Below are positions 34,339-42,026 of a DNA stretch of 48,001 bases, one piece after another; the stretch's first letter is position 1; every line of letters begins with the position of its first letter. The stretch spans positions 1-48,001 of IMG/VR virus record IMGVR_UViG_3300020469_003175; one strand, written 5' to 3'. The DNA comes from a virus. Both the position numbers and the translations under genes were made by a program. The notes under the pieces are model-generated. The model had not been told where the DNA came from, ran no database searches, and worked only from the letters and a program-made list of their open reading frames with translations.

Positions 34339-34536
34339 TTAACGATTAATATGATGGTTGTCATCATAGTACTGGACAATATGCTCATCGTCTTTGTCTT
34401 GTAGTTTTTCGCTCCACCAACTTAAGAGTATTGCTACGAAACCAATGGAAAGTATTACCCAAAAGAATGGCTCAGTGGTCAGCAAATGCCATAGCACTTG
34501 CAAACCATCTGTATCTGTATAATCTATTTCAGCCAT
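34339..34536 (-). CDS. Small single-span membrane protein (65 aa)
   Basis: A 65-residue protein with one membrane span (PFFWVILSIGFVAILLSWW, about 23-42) and a charged C-terminus rich in Asp and His. Its start overlaps the end of the DUF454 gene by 13 bases, so it is coupled to it. May be a subunit or regulator of the neighbouring membrane protein; no family recognised. Confidence 0.7.
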   Translation of the reverse strand: MAEIDYTDTDGLQVLWHLLTTEPFFWVILSIGFVAILLSWWSEKLQDKDDEHIVQYYDDNHHINR

Positions 34537-34943
34537 GCTACTTTTTCGCCTGCATCTATTCTACGCTGGTGTTCTTCAACTGAACCTGGATATCTCCAAG
34601 CCCAAATACCTACTAATACCATAAAGCCTCCGCTCCATAATACTGCTTTAATGTTACCAGTTGCAAAGAATGTAATTGCTAAGGTAGAAGCCATCATAGC
34701 GGCCATTAAGTATTTTCCTTTTGTAGGAAATACTCTTTTCTTATTCCAGTTAGTTAAAAACTTACCAAACCACGGATGGTTGTATAACCATTTTTCCATT
34801 TTTGGTGAACTCTTTGCAAATGCCCATGCGGCAATTACAAGGAAGATTGAAAAAGGTATTCCAGGTGTTACTACTCCGACATAGGCTAGACCAACACATA
34901 GAAAACCAATTGCTTGATACATATATTTTTTTATTTTATTCAT
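34524..34943 (-). CDS. DUF454 (YbaN-like) inner membrane protein
   Basis: A 139-residue protein with the DUF454 hallmark [20 protein letters not shown] followed by [22 protein letters not shown]. About four membrane spans. The start overlaps the hemA stop (ATGA), so it is translated with hemA. In bacteria, YbaN-like genes have occasionally been found near heme genes, but their biochemical role is unknown. Placement here suggests a tie to the tetrapyrrole module. Confidence 0.85.
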   Translation of the reverse strand: MNKIKKYMYQAIGFLCVGLAYVGVVTPGIPFSIFLVIAAWAFAKSSPKMEKWLYNHPWFGKFLTNWNKKRVFPTKGKYLMAAMMASTLAITFFATGNIKAVLWSGGFMVLVGIWAWRYPGSVEEHQRRIDAGEKVAWLK

Positions 34944-36130
34944 ATTATTTTGTGCCTTTCTAACACTGTAAGTAATTTATCCACAAGTTCATCCATCATT
35001 CCTGATGAGTGATTAGGGCCAGGACAAAACCTTAAACGTTCTGTGCCTTTTTCAACAGTAGGATAATTTATTGGTTGCACATATATTCCGTCTTTGTATA
35101 ATAAATCGTCTGATATTTGTTTACACTTTACAGGGTCTTTAATCATAACTGGAACAATATGGCTATTGTTTTCAAGTATCGGAATACCTTTGTCTATAAA
35201 CTTTCGTTTTAGTTCTTCCGACTTTACTTGCAACATCATTCTAAGTTCTTTATGTTCTTTTACATACTTTACTGATGCTAATGCACCTGCACATAAAACA
35301 GGACTCATTGATGTTGTAAATATAAATGCAGGTGCGTAACTTCGTATTGCATCTATAAATGTTTTGTCGGCGGCAATATATCCGCCTTGTACTCCATATG
35401 CTTTGGCTAGAGTACCATTGATTATATCAGGCTGTACATTTCTTTCTTCGCACACGCCTCCACCGTTTGGTCCATATAATCCTACAGCATGTACTTCATC
35501 TATGTAACTTATTGCGTTGTACTTTTTACATAGTTTAACAATATCACCTACTGGTGCTATGTCGCCGTCCATACTGTAAACAGATTCAAACACAACCATT
35601 TTAGGTCCTGTAATCTGTTTTAGTTTTAATTCTAATTCTTTTAAGTCATTGTGTGTCCAAATAACTTTTTTAGCACCACTGTGTCTTATTCCTTGTATTA
35701 ATGAACTATGATTGTTGCTGTCACTAATAAATGTAATGTCTGGAATAATTTTTGCAATAGTTTCTATTGTAGTTTCGTTTGCATTAAAGGCACTAGTGAA
35801 TAATAGTGCTGATTCTTTGTTGTGTAAACGTGCTAGTTCTAGTTCAAGTGCAACATGATAATGAGTTGTACCACTAATATTTCTAGTACCACCACTACCT
35901 GCACCTGCTGTTTCGAGTGCAGTTTTCATTGCATCTAAAACAAATTGATGTTGACCCATACCTAAGTAATCGTTAGAACACCAATTAACAATTTTTGTAA
36001 CAGCATACTTTGAATACCAGATTGCTTTAGGGAAATCCCCACACTCTCTTAGAATATCGTTGAACACACGATACCTGCCCTCTTCTTTAAGGTTTAGTAT
36101 CGCCTGTTCAAATTTATCAATGTGTTGCAT
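34940..36130 (-). CDS. hemA: 5-aminolevulinate synthase (C4 pathway)
   Basis: A full-length 396-residue PLP enzyme that condenses glycine and succinyl-CoA to 5-aminolevulinate, the committed step of heme synthesis in alphaproteobacteria. Landmarks: [11 protein letters not shown] (49-59), [25 protein letters not shown] (211-220) and the PLP lysine in [10 protein letters not shown] (Lys243). Bacteria other than alphaproteobacteria usually use the C5 route, so this gene points to that lineage. It overlaps its neighbours on both sides within a leftward operon. Together with heme oxygenase and the bilin reductase downstream it would drive bilin production. Confidence 0.93.
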   Translation of the reverse strand: MQHIDKFEQAILNLKEEGRYRVFNDILRECGDFPKAIWYSKYAVTKIVNWCSNDYLGMGQHQFVLDAMKTALETAGAGSGGTRNISGTTHYHVALELELARLHNKESALLFTSAFNANETTIETIAKIIPDITFISDSNNHSSLIQGIRHSGAKKVIWTHNDLKELELKLKQITGPKMVVFESVYSMDGDIAPVGDIVKLCKKYNAISYIDEVHAVGLYGPNGGGVCEERNVQPDIINGTLAKAYGVQGGYIAADKTFIDAIRSYAPAFIFTTSMSPVLCAGALASVKYVKEHKELRMMLQVKSEELKRKFIDKGIPILENNSHIVPVMIKDPVKCKQISDDLLYKDGIYVQPINYPTVEKGTERLRFCPGPNHSSGMMDELVDKLLTVLERHKII

Positions 36131-36407
36131 TTAGTTCTGTTTCTAAGTCTGCTTGATGTTGCATTAACTTTTCAATGTTGTCTAGCATTTCCTGTCTTAG
36201 AGGACTTTGCATAGGTAACTTTCTAAACCTAATTTTAAGAACTTTAATTTCGTTCTTAAGTTTTTGAATCTCAAGTCTAACATTTGAATCATCAATAACT
36301 GGTATAGATGCTGTTGCTACTGGTTTGCTTTCCAAAGTAATATTCAGCGTATCCATAATCAAATCGATCTTTTTCTCTAACAAATCTAATCTTTTGTTTG
36401 TATCCAT
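36117..36407 (-). CDS. Coiled-coil protein upstream of hemA (96 aa)
   Basis: First gene of the leftward operon, 96 residues, with two coiled-coil stretches ([35 protein letters not shown]). AGGAT is about seven bases before the ATG, and a leftward late box TAAATA lies at 36433-36438. Its 3' end overlaps hemA by 14 bases. No family recognised. Confidence 0.7.
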   Translation of the reverse strand: MDTNKRLDLLEKKIDLIMDTLNITLESKPVATASIPVIDDSNVRLEIQKLKNEIKVLKIRFRKLPMQSPLRQEMLDNIEKLMQHQADLETELNATH

Positions 36408-36432
36408 GTTATATCCTATTATGTACGTATAT

Positions 36433-36440
36433 TATTTATC
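36433..36440 (-). promoter_or_regulatory. Leftward late promoter box GATAAATA
   Basis: On the minus strand, about 26 bases before the 36407 start; would drive the hemA cluster late. Confidence 0.5.
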
Positions 36441-36475
36441 ATGCTTGTTTGATCTAAAAATATTTCCAAAAAGAC

Positions 36476-36505
36476 TTGACTTTTTACTATTAATGCTTAT
36501 ATAAT
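36476..36505 (+). promoter_or_regulatory. Sigma70-type promoter for hsp20
   Basis: TTGACT, 18 bases, TATAAT. The inverted repeat TAACAG-N6-CTGTTA (36511-36528) just downstream may be an operator. Confidence 0.65.
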
Positions 36506-36526
36506 ATATGTAACAGATAAAACTGT

Positions 36527-36534
36527 TATAAATA
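36527..36534 (+). promoter_or_regulatory. Late promoter box TATAAATA for hsp20
   Basis: Exact T4 late consensus, overlapping the inverted repeat. The leader then forms TGTAC-g-CC-GAAA-GG-GTACA (36539-36557), a GNRA-capped hairpin, before AAAGGAGA and the ATG. Confidence 0.65.
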
Positions 36535-36590
36535 AAAATGTACGCCGAAAGGGTACAACAATTAATCTTGCTTAATAAAGGAGAAATAAT

Positions 36591-37028
36591 ATGACAAGAC
36601 TAACAACTCTAGACCTACCTAACTTCCAAAGAGCCACAATTGGCTTTGATAGACTGTTTAACGAAATGGAAAGACAGTTCGCAAATAGTCCAAACGGAAA
36701 CGGGTATCCCCCATACAATATAGCACAAATCAACGATGATGAGTATATGATCTCATTAGCAGTTGCAGGCTTTGGTATGGACAACCTTTCAATTACCACA
36801 GATGGTGATCAATTGAAAATCGAAGGAACTGCTCCAAAAGGAGATGAAGATGTCAACTACCTACACAAGGGTATTGGCGGACGCAACTTCCGTAGAGAGT
36901 TTACACTCGCTGACCATGTTAAAGTAGCAGATGCTAATCTTGAACTAGGTATGCTGAATGTGCATTTAGTACGTGAAGTACCAGAAGCACTAAAGCCAAA
37001 GACTATTAAAATTAATAGTCCTAAGTAA
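36591..37028 (+). CDS. Hsp20 / IbpA-like small heat shock protein
   Basis: A 145-residue holdase chaperone with the alpha-crystallin domain at about 35-130 (YMISLAVAGFGMDNLSITTD, KIEGTAPKG, LELGMLNVHLVREVPEALKP). It is the IbpA-like type common in T4-like marine phages. It has both an early and a late promoter plus a structured leader and its own terminator, indicating expression throughout infection. Probably protects aggregating proteins, and could help head assembly. Confidence 0.93.
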   Translation: MTRLTTLDLPNFQRATIGFDRLFNEMERQFANSPNGNGYPPYNIAQINDDEYMISLAVAGFGMDNLSITTDGDQLKIEGTAPKGDEDVNYLHKGIGGRNFRREFTLADHVKVADANLELGMLNVHLVREVPEALKPKTIKINSPK

Positions 37029-37042
37029 TACACAGCAATATA

Positions 37043-37070
37043 GGGGGAGTGTTTTGGCACTCTCCCTTCT
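37043..37070 (+). terminator. Terminator after hsp20
   Basis: GGGGGAGTG pairs with CACTCTCCC across TTTTGG, followed by a short pyrimidine-rich tail. Confidence 0.65.
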
Positions 37071-37102
37071 TGCATTATTAATTAATCTAGTGTATTATAT
37101 AC

Positions 37103-37110
37103 TATAAATA
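37103..37110 (+). promoter_or_regulatory. Late promoter box TATAAATA for clpS
   Basis: Exact consensus, 25 bases before the clpS ATG; AAAGG lies between. Confidence 0.65.
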
Positions 37111-37135
37111 TTAAAAAGGGTTAAAGGTAACTATT

Positions 37136-37441
37136 ATGACAACTCATACAGATACAGTAACAAAAGAAAAACAAATATCTGCTATTAAAGAACCTGGCAT
37201 GTACAAGGTTACATTTTTTAATGACAATGTAACTCCTATGGACTTTGTTGTACAAGTACTAAAGGAAATCTTTAAACATAATATAGATAGAGCAGAAGCA
37301 ATAATGCAACAGATCCATCAAAATGGACAAGGTGTTGCAGGAATCTACACATATGAAATTGCAGAACAAAAAGGTGTAGAAACAAGCGTACTAGCAAGAG
37401 AAAGCGGTTATCCACTTCAGGTCAAAGTAGATCTTGCATAA
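37136..37441 (+). CDS. clpS: ClpS adaptor of ClpAP (N-end rule)
   Basis: A 101-residue ClpS. The N-degron pocket is visible in FFNDNVTPMDFVVQVLKEIF (Asn29, Asp30, Met35) and the helix RAEAIMQQIHQNGQGVAG (His61); the AEQKG and final PLQVKVDL segments also fit. It delivers N-degron substrates to host ClpA. With phage ClpX and tmRNA it extends control over the host Clp protease. Its stop overlaps the next start (TAATG). Confidence 0.92.
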   Translation: MTTHTDTVTKEKQISAIKEPGMYKVTFFNDNVTPMDFVVQVLKEIFKHNIDRAEAIMQQIHQNGQGVAGIYTYEIAEQKGVETSVLARESGYPLQVKVDLA

Positions 37442-38058
37442 TGGATGCCTATCAATTTGCCAATATTGGATATGTAATTGCTGACGTTGATTCAAACGTT
37501 TTAGATATTCTTAGGCAAAAAGCAAATAGTTTAAAACAAAACTTTACTAGTGGTGTTGACTACAATAAAAATCTTGCAGGTAATATTGAAAACGAATTTG
37601 ACTTATCAGATATTAAAACACAATGCGAGCCGTTTATATTAAATGCTTGTAAGTTTTACAAAGATAACTATCCTGCATACAAACCACAGTTAGTAAGACA
37701 GTCACAAATTATATTAAAAGACTTTTGGATTAACTTTCAAAAGAAACATGAATTTAATCCTGTTCATAATCACACAGGACTTTTTAGTTTTGTTATATGG
37801 TTAGATATACCGTATAATATAAATGATGAGTTAGCAACTGGTCCAGGAAAACAAAGCAACAATAATCTTGCAGGACACTTTGAATTTGCCTTTAGAAATA
37901 CACTAGGCGAACATAGTACAGTACCTATTCCTGTAGACAAAAAATTTAATGGAAAGATTTGTATTTTTCCTAGTGCAATGCCACACACAGTATATCCTTT
38001 TTACACTAGCGATGATTATAGAATCACTGTTAGTGGTAATGTAAACTTTTCTGAGTAA
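37441..38058 (+). CDS. Putative 2OG-Fe(II) oxygenase (205 aa)
   Basis: A 205-residue protein of the phage-common putative 2OG oxygenase type. Probable metal ligands are in FNPVHNHTGLFSFVIWLDIP and SAMPHTVYPF, and the 2OG-binding Arg in DDYRITVSGNV. It is co-translated with clpS. Substrate unknown. One of three 2OG oxygenases in the window. Confidence 0.75.
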   Translation: MDAYQFANIGYVIADVDSNVLDILRQKANSLKQNFTSGVDYNKNLAGNIENEFDLSDIKTQCEPFILNACKFYKDNYPAYKPQLVRQSQIILKDFWINFQKKHEFNPVHNHTGLFSFVIWLDIPYNINDELATGPGKQSNNNLAGHFEFAFRNTLGEHSTVPIPVDKKFNGKICIFPSAMPHTVYPFYTSDDYRITVSGNVNFSE

Positions 38059-38061
38059 ATA
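38056..38061 (+). promoter_or_regulatory. Late promoter box TAAATA, leaderless arrangement
   Basis: Overlaps the previous stop; TAAATA-N5-ATG (38067), no Shine-Dalgarno. Confidence 0.6.
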
Positions 38062-38066
38062 TCAAT

Positions 38067-38606
38067 ATGGCAACACTTAAAGAACTAACCTGGGAATTTC
38101 ATAAATCTGCAGAACGTAGCAACTTTGCACGTAAACTTCTCAAAGGACAACTTACAGAATCACAATACGCAGAGTATCTATACAATCAATTGTTTATATA
38201 CCAAGCACTTGAAGAATGGGCAGGACATGCAGGCATTCTTAAAGGTATTGAAGGTATATGTAGAGCAGAAGCAATTAAAGAAGACTTTAATCAAATAGGT
38301 GGAAACTTTACTATAAAAGGCAGTGCAGTAGACTACAAAGAACATCTGTTTAAACTACACGAATATGATCCAGAACAATTACTTGCTCATATATATGTTA
38401 GACACTTTGGTGATCTACATGGCGGACAGATGATTGCTAAACGTGTACCCGGTGACGGAAACTACTATAAATTTGATGGCAAAGAAAAAGAACTTATTGC
38501 TGAAGTACGTAGTAGACTAGAAGGTAAAGAAGACCTATTCGTTGACGAAGCAATTAAATGCTTTCAATTTGCTACAGAACTATTCAAGGAGTTAAGCAAT
38601 GAGTGA
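38067..38606 (+). CDS. ho1: Heme oxygenase (biliverdin-forming)
   Basis: A 179-residue heme oxygenase. The proximal heme ligand is His12 in FHKSAERSNF; the distal helix is YVRHFGDLHGGQMIAK (110-125), with the flexible GDLxGGQ segment. It opens heme to biliverdin IX-alpha, CO and iron. It overlaps the bilin reductase by eight bases. The same gene pair has been described from uncultured marine phages. Its ATG is five bases from a late box, so the mRNA may be leaderless. Confidence 0.93.
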   Translation: MATLKELTWEFHKSAERSNFARKLLKGQLTESQYAEYLYNQLFIYQALEEWAGHAGILKGIEGICRAEAIKEDFNQIGGNFTIKGSAVDYKEHLFKLHEYDPEQLLAHIYVRHFGDLHGGQMIAKRVPGDGNYYKFDGKEKELIAEVRSRLEGKEDLFVDEAIKCFQFATELFKELSNE

Positions 38607-39306
38607 ACTTTGGAATAAACTTAATGATTGCAAATTCAACATTATTGATATGTTCGACGAGTATGGAACAGAATATGCTGAAGATGGATTAGACTATTTC
38701 AATCAACCTGACAACGGTTGGATTAACCGTGTGTGGCAAAACAATAACATTCGTAGAGCACATATCGATGTCGTAGATGCTACTACTACAAAAGGCCTAT
38801 GGATGATGCACGTTTGTATTTTTCCGCAACTACATAACAATGGTCCTATATACGGATTTGATGTTATTGCAGGTAAAAATAAAATGACAGGTGCATTTCA
38901 TGACTATAGTCCACTAGGTGGACCTAATGGGCAAGGTGCTAATCATAATATGGTAGAATGGTTTGAAGATACTGTAAGTGAATATGTTCCTAGCAAAAAA
39001 CGTGAATTACCAGAATGGGCAACTAACATATTTTCAGGCTCTATGGTTGCGGCAGGTAATGTAAGTGATATGGACGAAGCAGACACTATTATTGACCTAG
39101 CACAGAACAACTTAAAAGTATATCTTGAATCCATTGGTGATCATAATAACACAGGTGATCGCGACACAGTGCTTGAAGGACAAAACTGGTACTGTCACAA
39201 TCAGCAACAAAACCCACATACACCTAAAGTAATGAAGTCATTAGGACTTAACGAAGCAGATGTAGAACGATTTTGCACTGATATGTTATTTCCAAAAAAG
39301 GTATAA
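38599..39306 (+). CDS. pcyX: Ferredoxin-dependent bilin reductase, PcyX-like
   Basis: A 235-residue member of the PcyA/PebS/PcyX family. The core HVCIFPQLHNNGPIYGFDVI (71-90) carries the conserved catalytic Asp (Asp88) and nearby His residues, followed by GAFHDYSPLG. Reduces biliverdin using host ferredoxin. PcyX from non-cyanobacterial marine phage sequences, found beside a heme oxygenase, was shown to make phycoerythrobilin; this gene has the same partner. Subtype assignment rests on context and length, so PcyA-like activity is not excluded. Confidence 0.82.
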   Translation: MSELWNKLNDCKFNIIDMFDEYGTEYAEDGLDYFNQPDNGWINRVWQNNNIRRAHIDVVDATTTKGLWMMHVCIFPQLHNNGPIYGFDVIAGKNKMTGAFHDYSPLGGPNGQGANHNMVEWFEDTVSEYVPSKKRELPEWATNIFSGSMVAAGNVSDMDEADTIIDLAQNNLKVYLESIGDHNNTGDRDTVLEGQNWYCHNQQQNPHTPKVMKSLGLNEADVERFCTDMLFPKKV

Positions 39307-39309
39307 ATA
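39302..39309 (+). promoter_or_regulatory. Late promoter box TATAAATA, leaderless arrangement
   Basis: Exact consensus overlapping the pcyX stop, then five bases and ATG (39315). Confidence 0.65.
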
Positions 39310-39314
39310 TTGCT

Positions 39315-40472
39315 ATGAGAGCATTAGAATTCTTACGAGAGTATACCGATCCTGAAACGGCAAAGCAAGACATCTTTGATAGAGTCAAAGATCTTGATCC
39401 TAATGACGAAGAACAAGTTCAATTATTAGATCGTGTATACACACTATTACACAAAACAAATGTTGTTGACAGAATCTTTCCTAAGATTAGTAAAGAGTTA
39501 GCAGGCGAGTATGGTGAAAAAACTATTCAACTTATATCTGAAAAGATGGCAGGTGCTAACGGTTTAAGTATTGCACAAAAGAACAAGTTCTTAGATAACT
39601 TTGAAAAGAACAAATGTGTTAATCATGCTTGTTTCTTAAAAGACGGACACTACAACTTTGATGATTTATTTTACGGAGACAAAGTAAACGAAATAATGTT
39701 TATGGAGTTTATCAAATTTGGATTAGGTCAAAAAAGAGCAGGTAAAGGCGAACATGCGTTTGCTATTCTAAGTCAAAATATAACGCAACAAGGTACAGGT
39801 GATTTAATGGTAACAACTGGTAGAAACCCAGATGGATCTGCATCAGGTGTACCAGTAGAATTAAAAGTTGCACACTCAGAAAATATAGGTGGAGCAAAAG
39901 GTCCTACAGGCTCAGGTAGACTAGGAGAAGGTGGTGTTAGTACACGTGATGTTATTGATGTACTACAAAAGTTTCCTACAGTATCACAAGCCATTAGCGA
40001 TTACCAAAGCGGTGGACTACAAGATATGGAAGGTTATAAAACAAGTAAACTAAGAACCATAGACAAGCCACAAAAAAGTATTAACGTAGTTGATTTTGTA
40101 AGAGTAGTAAATCATTTAGATATGTCAACGCAGGAAAGACAAGCATTAGGTAATGCTATTTTCCAACAAAGATTCCAAACTTACGGAGATACAATTACAA
40201 GTGTTTTCCAAACACCTAACGTAAATCCAGACAAAGTACTTAATGCATATGTTCAAGCAAACTTTGACTGGTATAAAGAACATCACGATATGGGCGGAGC
40301 ATGGCGAACTGCTTCTAGTTTAGTTGTTGGAAACCGTTCAATGATAACTGCTTCATCAGGCGAAAGCATGGTTAAGTTAATGACTGGAGCATCAATTAAA
40401 AAATCGCTACCATCAATTATTCCTACACAAGGAACAGACACGTTCTTCCAAGTTAATCCAACTGCCAAATAA
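39315..40472 (+). CDS. Putative PD-(D/E)XK nuclease with capsid-targeting-like leader
   Basis: A 385-residue protein. GKGEHAFAIL (Glu146), GTGDLMV (Asp163) and VPVELKVAHS (Glu182, Lys184) have the order and spacing of the PD-(D/E)XK nuclease core; the rest is helical. The N-terminus MRALEFLREYTDPE resembles a T4 capsid-targeting peptide with an L-R-E site. A packaged, injected nuclease is therefore an attractive hypothesis. Predicted leaderless mRNA. No family name is recognised. Confidence 0.65.
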   Translation: MRALEFLREYTDPETAKQDIFDRVKDLDPNDEEQVQLLDRVYTLLHKTNVVDRIFPKISKELAGEYGEKTIQLISEKMAGANGLSIAQKNKFLDNFEKNKCVNHACFLKDGHYNFDDLFYGDKVNEIMFMEFIKFGLGQKRAGKGEHAFAILSQNITQQGTGDLMVTTGRNPDGSASGVPVELKVAHSENIGGAKGPTGSGRLGEGGVSTRDVIDVLQKFPTVSQAISDYQSGGLQDMEGYKTSKLRTIDKPQKSINVVDFVRVVNHLDMSTQERQALGNAIFQQRFQTYGDTITSVFQTPNVNPDKVLNAYVQANFDWYKEHHDMGGAWRTASSLVVGNRSMITASSGESMVKLMTGASIKKSLPSIIPTQGTDTFFQVNPTAK

Positions 40473-40476
40473 AAGG

Positions 40477-40505
40477 TTGACTTCTTAATCTAAAATAAGT
40501 ATAGT
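40477..40505 (+). promoter_or_regulatory. Sigma70-type promoter before 40537 gene
   Basis: TTGACT, 17 bases, TATAGT. Confidence 0.65.
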
Positions 40506-40536
40506 GTAAGTAACGCTAATACACAGGAAGGAATTT

Positions 40537-40737
40537 ATGTTGAAAGAAATATTGATCTCAGCGGCTAAGAAACATGCCGAAGCAGAAATTGATCTGCACA
40601 AAGCAAATATTGAAGTATACATGCAACAAGTCGTAGGCATCGGAGAGCATAGCGATATTATCGAAACTGTTCAAAAAGAGTTAGATAAAATGGCAACTGC
40701 ACACGATAGACTTGAAATGCTTAACAAGTACTTCTAA
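40537..40737 (+). CDS. Small helical protein (66 aa)
   Basis: A 66-residue, fully helical protein (MLKEILISAAKKHAEAEIDL) likely to form a helical hairpin or coiled coil. AGGAAGGA is a strong ribosome site. Its stop overlaps the next start (TAATG), tying it to the hydroxylase. Proteins with this opening occur in other marine T4-like phages without known role. Confidence 0.75.
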   Translation: MLKEILISAAKKHAEAEIDLHKANIEVYMQQVVGIGEHSDIIETVQKELDKMATAHDRLEMLNKYF

Positions 40738-41363
40738 TGCTTAACTCACCTATTCTATTTCAAACTTACTTAAAAGTCTTTACACCAGATGAGTGTAAAG
40801 AAATAGAACGGTTGGCTAAACTAGGTCATAACCAAAGAGGTATGACTGGATTTCAAACAAAAGACCCTGCTCATGAAGAAACATTTAGTGGCATTCCAAA
40901 TGCAGACATACGCAAAAGCGATCTTTGGTTCTTTAATGAACCTTGGGTATACGAACGTTTACAACAGATGTTCGTAACTGCTAATCAAGAATGTCAATGG
41001 GATTTACATGTTGATCAATTTGAAGATTGTCAATACACTGTATATCACGGGCATGAGCAGGGACACTACGATTGGCACTATGATGCCCATCCTTGGCCCT
41101 ATGGAGATGATACTGACTTCCCGGGTAAGTTAAGAAAATTAAGTGCAACTATACTAATGAATGATCCAAACGAATACACAGGTGGAGAGTTTGAATTAGA
41201 TGGCGGTATAGAACACAACGAACGCAAAACAGAAATTGTAAAACTAGGCGGAATTGGAGATATGGTTATCTTTAGTTCAACAGTTCCACACAGAGTTTTA
41301 CCAGTTACAGAAGGTACAAGAAAAAGCATGGTAGTTTGGGCATTAGGGCCGAAGTACAAATAA
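40737..41363 (+). CDS. PKHD-type 2OG-Fe(II) hydroxylase (208 aa)
   Basis: A 208-residue PiuC/PKHD-like oxygenase. GHYDWHYDAHPW holds the HxD metal ligands, FSSTVPHRVLPV the distal His, and EGTRKSMVVWALGP the 2OG-binding Arg. LSATILMNDPNEYTGGEFEL is also characteristic. The substrate of phage members is unknown; bacterial relatives are iron-regulated. Confidence 0.88.
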   Translation: MLNSPILFQTYLKVFTPDECKEIERLAKLGHNQRGMTGFQTKDPAHEETFSGIPNADIRKSDLWFFNEPWVYERLQQMFVTANQECQWDLHVDQFEDCQYTVYHGHEQGHYDWHYDAHPWPYGDDTDFPGKLRKLSATILMNDPNEYTGGEFELDGGIEHNERKTEIVKLGGIGDMVIFSSTVPHRVLPVTEGTRKSMVVWALGPKYK

Positions 41364-41366
41364 ATA
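41361..41366 (+). promoter_or_regulatory. Late promoter box TAAATA, leaderless arrangement
   Basis: Overlaps the previous stop; TAAATA-N5-ATG (41372). Confidence 0.6.
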
Positions 41367-41371
41367 CAACC

Positions 41372-41566
41372 ATGCGTTACACACTGCTGATATTCATCGC
41401 GATATTTCTTATATCTTGCACATTCAAATTGGACAACTGTAATGCTAAACCAACAGTAACCCAAAATAAAAATCCCCAAGCACCAAGCGATTCAGATGAA
41501 AAGAGTTTGATTGACGAAGTTGAACGTCATGTTAATCCAGGTGCTGAACTTACTTGTACATATTAA
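41372..41566 (+). CDS. Small lipoprotein (64 aa)
   Basis: A 64-residue lipoprotein whose signal peptide (MRYTLLIFIAIFLISC, lipobox Cys16) begins exactly at the ATG that lies five bases after a late box, which independently supports that start over the upstream in-frame ATG at 41336. The mature part is short and polar. Could be a spanin-like outer-membrane lysis component given its size, though no partner is proven. Confidence 0.7.
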   Translation: MRYTLLIFIAIFLISCTFKLDNCNAKPTVTQNKNPQAPSDSDEKSLIDEVERHVNPGAELTCTY

Positions 41567-41584
41567 ATTGGATTAAAAATCTGG

Positions 41585-41613
41585 TTGACAAAAAAGGTTT
41601 TACCATATATAGT
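41585..41613 (+). promoter_or_regulatory. Sigma70-type promoter for tRNA-Arg
   Basis: TTGACA, 17 bases, TATAGT, ending 23 bases before the tRNA. Confidence 0.75.
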
Positions 41614-41635
41614 TAAGTTATATATGAAACAAAAA

Positions 41636-41712
41636 CTGCTCGTAGTTCAGCCGGATAGAACATTGGTTTGCGGAACCAAAGGTCGGAGGTTCGAGTCCTC
41701 CCGAGCAGGCCA
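41636..41712 (+). tRNA. tRNA-Arg (GCG)
   Basis: Complete cloverleaf: acceptor CTGCTCG/CGAGCAG, D-arm GTTC...GAAC, anticodon arm TTGGT-TTGCGGA-ACCAA, T-arm GGAGG-TTCGAGT-CCTCC, discriminator G and encoded CCA. The anticodon GCG reads CGC and CGU. Bacteria normally read these with an ACG (inosine) tRNA, so GCG is unusual and avoids any need for the tRNA adenosine deaminase. Confidence 0.92.
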
Positions 41713-41732
41713 AAAACTAACAAAAGGAATGT

Positions 41733-41993
41733 ATGACAACTAAGACACTATTAACAATCGTAGCAAGTATAACAATATTATTTGTACTTCTTGTTACAAC
41801 AGCAAGTGCTGATGAAACAGTAACACCTAAGAAGAAACCTGTTATTGTTGAAAAAATAAATAACTGGGTAATCAGCGAATGGACAGATATAGTAGAATAC
41901 CAAAAAAATAGTTGGCAAGAAGGTAAAGAACAAACTACAAATAATTTTAACAAAATTAAAGCATTTGTGGTTGACAATACGACAAAAAGATAA
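41733..41993 (+). CDS. Small secreted or membrane-anchored protein (86 aa)
   Basis: An 86-residue protein with an N-terminal signal sequence or anchor (LLTIVASITILFVLLVTTASA) and a polar, helical remainder (NNWVISEWTDIVEYQKNSWQ). AAGGAA precedes the ATG. It lies between tRNA genes and its stop touches the next promoter. A periplasmic role such as an inner-membrane spanin is conceivable but unproven. Confidence 0.7.
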   Translation: MTTKTLLTIVASITILFVLLVTTASADETVTPKKKPVIVEKINNWVISEWTDIVEYQKNSWQEGKEQTTNNFNKIKAFVVDNTTKR

Positions 41994-41999
41994 TATACT
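41971..41999 (+). promoter_or_regulatory. Sigma70-type promoter for the tRNA-Trp/Cys leader
   Basis: TTGACA, 17 bases, TATACT; transcription should start near 42006, giving a leader of about 147 bases before tRNA-Trp. Confidence 0.75.
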
Positions 42000-42026
42000 A
42001 TAAAAAGTTAATAAGGAAAGCGAACA

